This document shows, one piece after another, positions 43,627 through 52,537 of a stretch of DNA of 64,000 nt (its first letter is position 1; every line of letters starts with the position of its first letter). The stretch is taken from contig NZ_JAGHKQ010000005.1 of the NCBI RefSeq assembly GCF_017742235.1, positions 62,001-126,000 on the forward strand. The letters are read 5' to 3'. The position numbers were made by a program, and so were the translations under genes. The notes beneath the pieces are model-generated. The model did no database searches, was not told where the DNA came from, and worked only from the letters and a program-made list of their open reading frames with translations. Origin of the DNA: Bacillus sp. 165. GTDB taxonomy: Bacteria; Bacillota; Bacilli; Bacillales; Bacillaceae_G.

Positions 43627-45090
43627 TTATACACTATTGCTGCTCCTTTTGTGATACACTCTTTTTTGTTTAATAGAAGAGATTAACTTAGAACGGCTAT
43701 TACCTGTGTTAAAGAAAAAGATGGCTATACCATATCCAACTGCTCCAATAGAAACTTGCAACAGCAGCATGAATATTCCGCTTTGATTAGAAAAAGGTAT
43801 AATGACTAGATACATAAATATAGCGGACAACATGATTTTCATACCATCTACAAATGGAAATGGCAGTTTAAAAACTTTGCGGCTCATTATAAAACTGATT
43901 GATATAGATATTACGTAGGCAATGATTGAGGAATATACAGCCCCCATAATTCCTTGCTTAGGTATTAACAGCCAATTCAATGCGATATTGATACCAGCAG
44001 AAATCAAAACAGGCCATATTTGCTTTTTCGTGCATTTTCCTAATTGGAATGCCAAATCAATGTAGTACACTTTAAATCCTTGCAGGAATCCTACCACAGC
44101 AATCCATGGCAATATATCTCGGGCCACAGTTCTGTATTGAGAACCAAACAGCACAGCTACAATATTCGAAGCCAATGCTATCAAACCTACAGTAGCCGGC
44201 ACTGCCACCAATAGCAGCAGCACGACACTTTCTTTTATTTTTTCCTTTGCAGCCTCTTCTCCATCGTTTTCAAGAGCTCTCAGTATGATGGGATATGCAG
44301 CTACATTAATAATCATCATGAGTAAAATTAAAGTATTTTGTGCAAAATCATATGTTACGGAATATATACCAGTTGCTGTATGAGTGTGATCCCCAAGATA
44401 AGATAAAAGGAAGCGGGATGAACTGTACATGACGAAAGTAAGAGTAAAAGTTGCAGTTAAAGGTAATCCATACCTTAGCGACTGTAATAATATTTCTGTA
44501 TTAAAATTATGCTTTTTCACCGTGCCCCAAGCTCTCTTTGAAATGAATAATACAGGAAAAATATTCCCGAGTATAAGCCCTAGCATTAAACTTACCGCAC
44601 CAAGCTCCAATTTAATCAGACTGACACTTATAAGTAAGGTTAATACTGCCTTGCTTAAAGAAATGAACCCGTAAACTTTCGGAGAAAGCTGCGCTCTCAG
44701 CACTTCTAAATTCAATTCAAACCATGCCGTGCTGATGGTTACAAAGAAGGCTAGCAGATAATATGCTGACCCACCAACAGGTGCTTTATTAAGAACAGAC
44801 ATAGCCCAAAAAATCACACCAGTCACAGCTGCCATACTGCAAAAAGCAGTAAAGGTGGTGGAAAGCAGTTGATGCCGCTCTTCTTTAAATTGTGGGAAAA
44901 ACCGTAACAGGCTCACCCTAATCCATTGAAACATGATACTATTTAATAGCCCTGCTGTAGCCAGAACGATTGAAAATGTACCGTATTGCTCTGGCAAGAG
45001 CAATCTCGTATACAAATAGATAGAACAAAAGCTTATTATCCCTGGTACACCTTTTGCTATAAAATAGACTAAAGAATGTCTGAATAACAT
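43627..45090 (-). CDS. Wzx/MATE-like polysaccharide flippase
   Basis: 487 residues with about 12-14 hydrophobic helices and the polysaccharide-export pattern (an early YLYTRLLLPEQYGTFSIVLA and a LRFFPQF motif after helix 2). It moves the undecaprenyl-linked repeat unit to the outer leaflet. AGAAGG precedes the ATG. It is the first gene of the cluster as transcribed, after a long structured leader. Confidence 0.86.
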   Translation of the reverse strand: MLFRHSLVYFIAKGVPGIISFCSIYLYTRLLLPEQYGTFSIVLATAGLLNSIMFQWIRVSLLRFFPQFKEERHQLLSTTFTAFCSMAAVTGVIFWAMSVLNKAPVGGSAYYLLAFFVTISTAWFELNLEVLRAQLSPKVYGFISLSKAVLTLLISVSLIKLELGAVSLMLGLILGNIFPVLFISKRAWGTVKKHNFNTEILLQSLRYGLPLTATFTLTFVMYSSSRFLLSYLGDHTHTATGIYSVTYDFAQNTLILLMMIINVAAYPIILRALENDGEEAAKEKIKESVVLLLLVAVPATVGLIALASNIVAVLFGSQYRTVARDILPWIAVVGFLQGFKVYYIDLAFQLGKCTKKQIWPVLISAGINIALNWLLIPKQGIMGAVYSSIIAYVISISISFIMSRKVFKLPFPFVDGMKIMLSAIFMYLVIIPFSNQSGIFMLLLQVSIGAVGYGIAIFFFNTGNSRSKLISSIKQKRVYHKRSSNSV

Positions 45091-45115
45091 GCATATATAC
45101 CTTCTATGTTCATAT

Positions 45116-45300
45116 TTTTAATACTTTCCGTTTGTATGGATTGCGGCCGTACCAACATTCTATGGTAAATGATCCGCAACCTTCTCATCAAAACAGCATA
45201 AAAACTGGGCATCAAACCCATCCTCACATCCCACCATTGACGACCGGCGTCTAAGGTACTCACATATACCCACAGTGTGATCGAGTGCCTCCATTGATAA
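45116..45300 (-). ncRNA. Candidate structured leader RNA of the exopolysaccharide cluster
   Basis: Just upstream of the flippase start, the minus strand becomes richer in G+C than the flanking DNA and holds nested helices. TTGCGG pairs with CCGCAA (outer) around TACCA/TGGTA (inner), and GGCACTC pairs with GAGTACC but for one position. Regulatory RNAs that promote read-through of long eps operons (EAR) are known in Bacillales; this could be one, but I cannot confirm the conserved core. A minus-strand frame across it is judged non-coding. Confidence 0.35.
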
Positions 45301-45773
45301 TGGTTAGTAGACATCACCGTTTTGTACATTAATATATTACTTTCTTTGAATATGATTATCCCACAAAAATTACCTAAAAACTGGAACAATAATATGTATA
45401 CATAACTTTTTTTATTAGTTATCTCTAATATTAAGAATATATATTTATGATAAACAATCTAAAAGAAGTTTACAATGCCTTATTTAAAATATTCTAAAAA
45501 TTAAAAATAACGAAAAATAAGACCAACTTCTATTCCATTGATTTCATTTTGATTAAATAATGAATCATAATTACAAACTAGCAAGTTTCGATAAAATACC
45601 TGTATCTTCACTCGTTCAACATTATACAAAGATACCTTTTCTTCCTATCAACAATACATTGTAGTCTGTTCCATATTTCTTTTACAAATCCTCTCTATAC
45701 GCAATCTCACAACCGAAGCAGCAATAAAGAAAGAAAACAAGAACTCCAATTACCTGCATCAATGCCTTTACAT
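45301..45773. other. AT-rich intergenic region upstream of the exopolysaccharide cluster
   Basis: About 470 bp with no coding frame that has a ribosome binding site. It must hold the cluster's main promoter, but I find no clear -35/-10 or dyad. Confidence 0.35.
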
Positions 45774-45804
45774 AAAAAAAGCAAACCGCTACAAAGCGGC
45801 CTGC
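45774..45804 (-). terminator. Terminator of the 55-aa gene
   Basis: CCGCT/AGCGG stem followed by TTTTTTT on the minus strand, overlapping the stop codon. Confidence 0.65.
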
Positions 45805-45956
45805 TCCTTCAAGCACTTATAATATACTTCTACTAAGTCTTCATCATCCATATCTAAAATCCATCGATTTGCCCCAGGAATCCATTCGACAATACCATTC
45901 TCCATTCTGACCCTTTCCATATCATCTAGAAAATAACGCCCTATTTGCAGCAGCAT
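45789..45956 (-). CDS. 55-aa acidic small protein, unknown
   Basis: MLLQIGRYFLDDMERVRMEN leads into an acidic helix (LDMDDEDLVEVYYKCLKEQ). GGGGAGAGAGGAT directly precedes the ATG and a terminator overlaps the stop, so a real gene is likely. Soluble; no family recognised. Confidence 0.6.
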   Translation of the reverse strand: MLLQIGRYFLDDMERVRMENGIVEWIPGANRWILDMDDEDLVEVYYKCLKEQAAL

Positions 45957-46132
45957 ATCCTCTCTCTCCCCTATACTTGTAATCTAGTTTTATTGTAGTC
46001 ATAAGGTAAAAATTTCATACCTGCAGCAACTGGTTTAAAAAGAGGAATTACATATACTAGAGTGGAAATATGATAACTATAAAAGCGTTATTCATACTTA
46101 CTAGAAATGCAGAATGAAAGGACAGAGAAAAT

Positions 46133-46237
46133 ATGGAATTCTTCCGCGGTTGCATGTATGGCTTATTATTGGTTACTCCGTTCTGGTTACTAGTTATTCT
46201 ACTTATATGCTATGCTATCATGCAATACAATCTGTAA
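46133..46237 (+). CDS. Possible 34-aa membrane peptide
   Basis: MEFFRGCMYGLLLVTPFWLL and a further hydrophobic run, ending AIMQYNL: one transmembrane helix. AAAGGAC lies upstream at a rather long spacing and a terminator follows at 46302. The overlapping longer frame in another register (46114-46377) runs through the terminator and is less likely. Confidence 0.4.
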   Translation: MEFFRGCMYGLLLVTPFWLLVILLICYAIMQYNL

Positions 46238-46301
46238 AATCCATGTACACTGTACGAATAACGCAGCTGTTTCTGTTGAATTGGTATGAGCTTACACATA
46301 A

Positions 46302-46337
46302 AAAACAAGCCGGGATCTTCTTCCGGCTTGTTTTCAT
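46302..46337. terminator. Bidirectional terminator after the gmu-like operon
   Basis: Perfect 12-bp stem AAAACAAGCCGG and complement, next to the manA stop. Confidence 0.8.
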
Positions 46338-46339
46338 AA

Positions 46340-47287
46340 TCAAGGGTGAGAAACCATCAATGAGATCTTCCCTGTAATCGTAAAGCTGTCTAACCCAGCT
46401 GGGATAATGAAGTGGGCTCCTTTTTCAAATGGAAACACCCCTTCCCCTGTCTCAATGCTGCCCTGTCCGTCAAGAACACTGCACAATAAAAATGGTGCGC
46501 TACGCTCGTGTATATATGAACCGTCTACATCCCATTTGTATACAGAAAAATACTCTTCCTCTACAAATGTCGTAATAGCAGCTCCCTCTGCTCGCTCCAC
46601 TCGGTACTCCGTACTCTTCTCTTCATGCGGAACTGTTGTCACATCGATTGCTTTCTCCAAATGAAGCTCCCGTTTGTTGCCAGCCTTGTCCGTACGATCA
46701 TAATCATATACGCGGTATGTCGTATCAGAGCTTTGTTGCGTCTCGAGCACCAATGTCCCTCGGCACAGCGCATGAATCGTGCCGCTCGGTACATAGAAGA
46801 AATCACCCGGCTTAATTTTCACGCGGCGAAGCAGACTATTCCACTTTCCTTCTGCGATCATCGCTTCGAATTCTTCCTTCGTCTGTGCTGTATGCCCAAA
46901 AATCATATCAGCATCTTCTTTACAGTCAATGATATACCAGCACTCGGTTTTGCCAAGCTCCCCATTCTCATACACACGGGCATATGTGTCATTCGGATGC
47001 ACCTGAACGGATAAATCATCGTTAGCATCTAAGACCTTCGTTAACAGCGGGAACACCTCTCCTGTTGGATTGCCAAATAGCTCAGGGTACTCCTTCCACA
47101 ATGCATCCAACGTTTTCCCTGCGAATGGTCCGTTCTCTACGATAGAAGGACCATTGGGATGGGCAGAAATTCCCCAGCACTCTCCTGTTGTTTCAGATGG
47201 AATAGCATATCCAAATTCATCACGAAGAGTAGTTCCTCCCCAAATGCGTTCTTGTAATACTGGTTGTAAAAAAAGCGGCTGTACCAT
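46340..47287 (-). CDS. manA: Mannose-6-phosphate isomerase (class I)
   Basis: Zinc enzyme converting mannose-6-phosphate to fructose-6-phosphate. 315 residues of cupin fold with QVHPND, GKTECWYI and GTIHAL providing the Gln/His/Glu/His zinc ligands. ATG 47287 has GGGAGGAAAC before it, and the longer frame to 47329 is rejected because it runs into the kinase gene. Last gene of the operon, the position of gmuF in B. subtilis glucomannan utilisation. Confidence 0.92.
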   Translation of the reverse strand: MVQPLFLQPVLQERIWGGTTLRDEFGYAIPSETTGECWGISAHPNGPSIVENGPFAGKTLDALWKEYPELFGNPTGEVFPLLTKVLDANDDLSVQVHPNDTYARVYENGELGKTECWYIIDCKEDADMIFGHTAQTKEEFEAMIAEGKWNSLLRRVKIKPGDFFYVPSGTIHALCRGTLVLETQQSSDTTYRVYDYDRTDKAGNKRELHLEKAIDVTTVPHEEKSTEYRVERAEGAAITTFVEEEYFSVYKWDVDGSYIHERSAPFLLCSVLDGQGSIETGEGVFPFEKGAHFIIPAGLDSFTITGKISLMVSHP

Positions 47288-47309
47288 TGTTTCCTCCCTA
47301 GATTCTGTT

Positions 47310-48188
47310 TTACTTCTCCTCATATGCACGCTTTGCCAATAAAAGCGTACCCGTTATTCCAGCATTATCTCCGAGCTTCGGAGATACAATATAGTCTTCT
47401 ATTTTACTTGATACTTCTGGAAATGCAACGTATCCATTCAATAATTCCTTCACATAGCTGCGCACATGTGTAAAGACCTGTGCTTGCTTCATTACACCGC
47501 CGCCCAGAATGATCTTTTTAGGAGACAAAATGAGAATATACTGCATTAATGCCTGTGCAAGATAATATCCTTCCAGCTCCCATACTTCCGGACGCTCAGC
47601 AAGACTTATCCCTTTCTCGCCCCAGCGTTCTTCAATAGCCGGACCAGCTGCAAGCCCTTCTAAGCAATCTTGATGATACGGGCACTTTCCTGCATAGATG
47701 TCTTTTGGGTGACGCCGGACGAGAATATGTCCCATTTCCGGATGCGAAAGACCTTCGAGCAGCTTCCCTTGCACAATTGCACCTGCTCCTATGCCTGTAC
47801 CTACAGTAATATACAAGCAGCTGTCCAATCCTTCGGCAGCTCCAAACGTTACTTCCCCTAAGGCCGCAGCATTCACATCGGTATGAAAACCAATCGGCAC
47901 GCCAAACGCATCTTTCAGCGTTTGCACAATCGGATAGTTGCGCCATGCCAATTTCGGTGTCGTTGTAATACATCCATATGTGCTGCTATCAGGATTCACA
48001 TCGATAGGACCGAACGAACCGACCCCGATTGCTGTCACATCGAATTTTTGGAAAAACTCGATCACCTGTCCCATCGTTTCCTCCGGAACAGTGGTAGGAA
48101 TTTGTATCCTTTCTATAATCTTGCCGTCAGGTTCTCCAACCGCGCAAACAAATTTTGTGCCGCCAGCTTCAATTCCTCCGAAAAGCAT
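47310..48188 (-). CDS. gmuE: ROK-family fructokinase (GmuE-like)
   Basis: Phosphorylates fructose or mannose at C6. 292 residues with GIEAGGTKFVCAVG (phosphate 1), TVGTGIGAGAIVQG and the ROK zinc motif GHILVRRHP with CPYHQDCLEGLAAG. ATG 48188 is chosen because AGGGGG is then correctly spaced. Sits between the GntR regulator and manA, exactly as gmuE lies between gmuR and gmuF in B. subtilis. Confidence 0.9.
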   Translation of the reverse strand: MLFGGIEAGGTKFVCAVGEPDGKIIERIQIPTTVPEETMGQVIEFFQKFDVTAIGVGSFGPIDVNPDSSTYGCITTTPKLAWRNYPIVQTLKDAFGVPIGFHTDVNAAALGEVTFGAAEGLDSCLYITVGTGIGAGAIVQGKLLEGLSHPEMGHILVRRHPKDIYAGKCPYHQDCLEGLAAGPAIEERWGEKGISLAERPEVWELEGYYLAQALMQYILILSPKKIILGGGVMKQAQVFTHVRSYVKELLNGYVAFPEVSSKIEDYIVSPKLGDNAGITGTLLLAKRAYEEK

Positions 48189-48206
48189 TCCCATTCCCCC
48201 TAGTAT

Positions 48207-48920
48207 TTAACGTCTAATATTTATTGTCGTAAAAACAAATTTGTCATAACGATGTCTAGAAAAAGAGTACTCAAAAGGTATACCTGTATTTAAATAGCCC
48301 ACATGCTCTACCTCTAAAATCGGATCGTCTGCTTTGCATTCCAAATACTTACGGTCTAATTCATTCGGTTTACAAGCTCTTATTTTACGTTGTGAACCGG
48401 CAATTGTCAGCTTCAACGTATTTGTGATATGAGCATATATAGAAGCATTTAACACCTCTTCGGTAAGGTCCAAAATAAGGTTGGTCGGCATATAGGTTTC
48501 TTCCATGACATAAGGCTCATGCTCCACACTTCTTAAACGGATCAGATGATACACTGGAGTGTCCTGGCTAATGCCTAAATGCGCTGCAACCTCTTCTGAC
48601 GGAAACTGCACTTCAAATGTAATAACGGTGCTGACAATATGCTTGCCCTTTAATAAAGTGGAAAGACCCAATGTCTCCTTATCCACTATACTCCCTGTAT
48701 TATCACGCATCGTTGATTTAATAATAAAGGTGCCATGTCCCCGCTTCCGATACAGCAGTCCTTCCATCACTAAAATATCGAGTGCTTTTTTCATCGTCAT
48801 ACGGCTGCACTGAAATTCTTTTGAGAGCGATACCTCGTCTGGAATAGGCTGATCGACGGGATAAACATTCGCCTTCACCCTATTCCTTATTTCATTAGAA
48901 ATACTTTCATATTTACTCAT
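48207..48920 (-). CDS. gmuR: GntR/HutC-family repressor (GmuR-like)
   Basis: 237 residues: an N-terminal winged helix (about 1-70, with DEVSLSKEFQCSRMTMKKAL and YRKRGHGTFI) and a UTRA effector domain (about 90-235). It probably represses this operon until a phosphorylated disaccharide binds. AGGTGA lies before the ATG. The operon's promoter and operator appear to have been lost with the 5' genes, so its target may now be elsewhere. Confidence 0.88.
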   Translation of the reverse strand: MSKYESISNEIRNRVKANVYPVDQPIPDEVSLSKEFQCSRMTMKKALDILVMEGLLYRKRGHGTFIIKSTMRDNTGSIVDKETLGLSTLLKGKHIVSTVITFEVQFPSEEVAAHLGISQDTPVYHLIRLRSVEHEPYVMEETYMPTNLILDLTEEVLNASIYAHITNTLKLTIAGSQRKIRACKPNELDRKYLECKADDPILEVEHVGYLNTGIPFEYSFSRHRYDKFVFTTINIRR

Positions 48921-48947
48921 ATTACAATCACCTGACTTGATTAGTTT

Positions 48948-49838
48948 TTAAGAATGGGCTGATTTTAAGAAATGATACAACGCTCCCACTTTCCCCGCAT
49001 CATTTTGGAAATAACAGCGATCTATTTCAGAAACATCTAATGCTTCCTCGCGTATTCTTCTTATTCTCTCCTTCACTTCGTCAATCACACTTCGCTGGGC
49101 GCTAATTCCCCCGCCGATCAGCACTTTTTCCGGAGCCAAAGCATGGATAATGTTAGCCGCTCCTATCGCAAGCGCATTATAAAATTCATCTAATGCTGCA
49201 AGTGCCTGTTCATTGCCCTGTTCAGCAAGCTCGAAAAGGACTTCGCCCGTGACCGGATATCCAAGCTTTTTGGAAGCGTTTGCTACCAATGCTCTAGAAG
49301 AACCGAGATTACTGTAAGAATACTGATCTATAGCCGTTTCTAGCTCTTGATTATAGTGTAACGTCATCAAGCCAAATTCTCCAGCCATTCCTTTATTTCC
49401 TCGATACAGCTCTCCATTGATAAAGATACCTCCGCCGATTCCAGTTCCCGCTGCAATGCATACAAAGCTTTGACATTCAGTCGCATGACCCATCCATTTC
49501 TCCGCCAGCGTCACACAATTCACATCATTATCAAGCTCCACCGGCAAATTGACGCACTGTAGCTCTTCTTTTACATTTTTATGCATAAGATCTGTGACAG
49601 CACCGGCAAAATATACATAGCCGCTTACCGGATCTACCGCTCCCGAAACGCTTAACGCCACTCCACTAATCTGAAAATGCTGTTTATAGTCTTCAATAAT
49701 TTGAATCAAGCACGGAAATGTCAGTCCCTCCCCCTGCTTTGGCGTAACCGTCTTTTCAGATGTGAGACATTCTGCTTTTTCATTCATAACAGCATGCTTG
49801 ATGGAGGAACCTCCTATATCCATTACTACATAATTCAT
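48948..49838 (-). CDS. ROK-family sugar kinase without the zinc motif (beta-glucoside kinase-like)
   Basis: 296 residues with MDIGGSSIKHAVM (phosphate 1), VELDNDVNCVTLAE and CIAAGTGIGGGIFINGE, then GMAGEFGLM. The CxCGxxGCxE zinc cluster of typical ROK proteins is absent. This resembles BglK-type beta-glucoside kinases of Listeria and Bacillus. It is inserted between the GH1 enzyme and gmuR and has no counterpart in the B. subtilis gmu operon. GGGGGATTATAT precedes the ATG. It could phosphorylate unphosphorylated disaccharides or glucose. Confidence 0.82.
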   Translation of the reverse strand: MNYVVMDIGGSSIKHAVMNEKAECLTSEKTVTPKQGEGLTFPCLIQIIEDYKQHFQISGVALSVSGAVDPVSGYVYFAGAVTDLMHKNVKEELQCVNLPVELDNDVNCVTLAEKWMGHATECQSFVCIAAGTGIGGGIFINGELYRGNKGMAGEFGLMTLHYNQELETAIDQYSYSNLGSSRALVANASKKLGYPVTGEVLFELAEQGNEQALAALDEFYNALAIGAANIIHALAPEKVLIGGGISAQRSVIDEVKERIRRIREEALDVSEIDRCYFQNDAGKVGALYHFLKSAHS

Positions 49839-49889
49839 ATATAATCCCCCTTATTGAGAAAAAGATGGTCAAACAAGACCATCTTTTTG

Positions 49890-51305
49890 TTAAAATCCGT
49901 TATTTTCAGAAACTGCTTTAAACCACTGTCCGCTTTTTTTCACAGTACGCTCGCCATCTTTAGAAAGATTCACAGATACAAAGCCGTATCGATTTTTATA
50001 AGCATTAGACCAGGACCAGTTATCCATGAACGTCCATAAATGATAGCCTTTCACATTAGATCCTTCTTGGATTACTTTATGAACCCATTTTAAATGCTCT
50101 TGGATAAAGGCAATGCGATAATCATCCTGAATAATGCCATTCTCGTCTCTGAAGCGTTCTTCTCCTTCTACACCCATTCCGTTTTCAGAGATAAAGCATT
50201 CGATATTTCCATAGTTTTCTTTCACATTAACTAAAATATCATAAATACCTTTTTCATAGATTTCCCAGCCTCTATGAGGGTTCATCTTACGCCCTGGCAT
50301 AACATAATTATCAAAATAACGTTCTGGCATAAACGGAGCTTCCGGATTCGGCATATGCTCTTTCGCCTTCACTCTGCGCGGTTGATAATAGTTAATACCC
50401 AGTAAATCCACAGTATTTTCTTTTATAACAGCAAGATCGCCGTCTTCCATAACAGGCATATAGCCTTCTTCCTTCAGGATTGCAACAAGCTCTGCCGGGA
50501 ACTCTCCTTTAACAGATGGATCTAAGAAGGAGCGGTTAAAGAACGCATCCGCAATGACAGAAGCTTTTACATCTGCCGGATGCTGGCTTCTTGGGTACGA
50601 TGGAGTGAGATTTAAAATAATCCCGATTTTTCCATCCTGCCCTTGTTCTTTATACGCCTTAATCGCTTTTGCACTTGATAATAAGGTGTGGTAACCGACC
50701 TGCACTGCTTTTTGGAAATCCACTTCGTTCGGATAATGGAAATCATACAGATAGCCGCCTTCTACCGGCACGATTGGTTCATTATGCGTAAACCATTTTT
50801 TCACACGGTCGCCGAACAGCTTAAAGCAAGTTTCCGCATACACAACGTATGCTTCCACCACGTCTCTATTTACCCAGCCGCCGATTTTTTGAAGCTCCAT
50901 CGGCATATCAAAATGATACAGATTCACAAACGGCTCAATGCCTGCAGCAATCAGCTCATCAATTACGTTACTATAAAACGCAATCGCTTTTTCATTCACA
51001 TTCCCTGCTCCATTTGGAAACATTCTAGACCAAGAGATAGACATACGAAATGAATTATGACCGATTTCTTTCATTAACTGAATATCTTCTTTGTACTTAT
51101 AATAGAACTGGGATGTGTTTTCCGGTCCGACTCCGTCAAAGAAACGGTTCGGTTCTACCTCATACCAATGATCCCAAATGTTTTTTCCTTTTCCATCTTC
51201 ATTTGCAGCACCCTCTGTTTGTGTGGCCGATGCCGAAGATCCCCACCAAAATCCTGCCGGAAAATGATATTGCTGTTGTTTAGTTGCTTCTTGTGTGTTT
51301 ATCAT
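49890..51305 (-). CDS. gmuD: GH1 6-phospho-beta-glucosidase (GmuD-like)
   Basis: Hydrolyses 6-phospho-beta-glucosides or mannosides imported by the PTS. 471 residues of TIM barrel: FWWGSSASATQTEG at the start, THNEP with the acid/base Glu and FISENGMG with the nucleophile Glu, both intact. The N-terminus overlaps the broken EIIC frame by 26 bp. The enzyme looks functional although its own transporter is not. Confidence 0.92.
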   Translation of the reverse strand: MINTQEATKQQQYHFPAGFWWGSSASATQTEGAANEDGKGKNIWDHWYEVEPNRFFDGVGPENTSQFYYKYKEDIQLMKEIGHNSFRMSISWSRMFPNGAGNVNEKAIAFYSNVIDELIAAGIEPFVNLYHFDMPMELQKIGGWVNRDVVEAYVVYAETCFKLFGDRVKKWFTHNEPIVPVEGGYLYDFHYPNEVDFQKAVQVGYHTLLSSAKAIKAYKEQGQDGKIGIILNLTPSYPRSQHPADVKASVIADAFFNRSFLDPSVKGEFPAELVAILKEEGYMPVMEDGDLAVIKENTVDLLGINYYQPRRVKAKEHMPNPEAPFMPERYFDNYVMPGRKMNPHRGWEIYEKGIYDILVNVKENYGNIECFISENGMGVEGEERFRDENGIIQDDYRIAFIQEHLKWVHKVIQEGSNVKGYHLWTFMDNWSWSNAYKNRYGFVSVNLSKDGERTVKKSGQWFKAVSENNGF

Positions 51306-52269
51306 ATGAATCCCCTTTCCCGTTACACCGCTTGTTTGTTTGTCTGCTCTTCATGAACACCAAAATAGCAACGACAACAGCCAAGGTCATTCCAGTTCCA
51401 CCCATACCTACTGTATAAATGTCGATAAAAGACTTAGTAATAATATGCGGAACTTCCTGATTATTTGTATATGCATTAAAATTTTCAATCGCTAATGTAT
51501 TCCAAATTGGGTCCATTACTGAGTTAATAATGATTTGACCGTGAAGGCCGAAGAACCATAATACTTGTATAAAGAATATTGCAATTAAAGTAGGCACAAT
51601 TCCGCCGCCTAAGCCAACCAGTGGAGCTTGAATTGCTTTATAAATAAAGTCATGCATATTCGTATCAAAAACTTGTGTAACAAAAATGTTAATACCTAGA
51701 AAAACAGATAATGTGATAAGTGCTGGGATTAAGGCAGCAAATGACTTTGCAACAGCGGGTGGAACACCTGCCGGGATTTTAATCGTAATATCCTTTTGAA
51801 CAATGATGCGATAAATCTATGCTGCTAGGAATGCTACAATCATTCCAAGGAACATGCCTTTTGCGCCAAGGCGATCCAGCGGAATAACATTCTGAATTGC
51901 TTCTCCGCCCTCTTGTATTAATACAAACGGCGTTAACAGTAAGAAGGATACTAATGCGATGGCACCGCCGAATATCGCTTCCACGTCATAGCTTCTTGAT
52001 AGATAATAGCCGATACCAAACACAACGAATACCGTCATAATCCCCATAGTCGCCTGCGATGCGATACCGAAAGAAGAACGGAAGGTAGTAAGAGCTCCTT
52101 CGCTCATCAGCTTGTCTAAAAATGGCAGATTTGTTAAAACCACTATAATCGATGCGAAAATAGTAATAGGAAAAGAAAGCATAAATGCATCACGTAACAC
52201 CTGCAAATACCGATTATTGTTTAACTTCCCTGCGATCGGAATAAGAAACTTACTTAATGCTTCAAACAT
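51280..52269 (-). pseudogene. gmuC: PTS lactose/cellobiose EIIC, disrupted (GmuC-like)
   Basis: Frame begins MFEALSKFLIPIAGKLNNNR with GGGGAGGGG upstream. An in-frame TAG (51817-51819) interrupts it after FLGMIVAFLAA, where the intact paralogue at 2192-3505 has Glu before IYR; the frame then resumes with IYR and continues without another stop. At the far end it diverges after VFMKSRQ and stops, about 100 residues short, missing the NEPVTFG substrate motif. Two lesions make it a pseudogene. An amber read-through would still give a truncated protein. Confidence 0.88.
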
Positions 52270-52302
52270 GAATAACCCCTCCCCATCATATATGTCTGTA
52301 TG

Positions 52303-52517
52303 TTATAAATTTCTGCTTTTAAAAATTTCCAATAACTCTTTTACAAGCTCTTTCATTGCCAGCGTAGACATTAAATGATCCTCCGCATGCATCAAAAGCA
52401 AGGAAAATTCCGTTTTTTCTCCCGTAGCTTCTTTTTGAACGAGCTGAAAATGGATATTATGAGCACCATGCAAATCTTCTTCCGCCTTCACTAACAGGCT
52501 GTCTGCTTCCTCTGTCG
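52303..52517 (-). pseudogene. gmuA: PTS EIIA fragment (GmuA-like), 5' end deleted
   Basis: C-terminal two thirds of a lactose/cellobiose EIIA: KAEEDLHGAHNIHFQLVQKE and LLLMHAEDHLMSTLAMKEL with the phospho-His intact. The first 35-40 residues are missing at the junction with the insertion element near 52520. The family N-terminus and the EIIB gene are not found on the other side of the element, so DNA was deleted, not only interrupted. Confidence 0.85.
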
Positions 52518-52537
52518 GTGGTCGTCTAATAAATGAA

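Noticed and set aside
45069..45389. 106-codon minus-strand frame upstream of the flippase
   Set aside because: Composition is not protein-like and the region is better explained as structured leader RNA.
46114..46377. 87-codon plus-strand frame overlapping the manA end
   Set aside because: Runs through a strong bidirectional terminator and into manA antisense.
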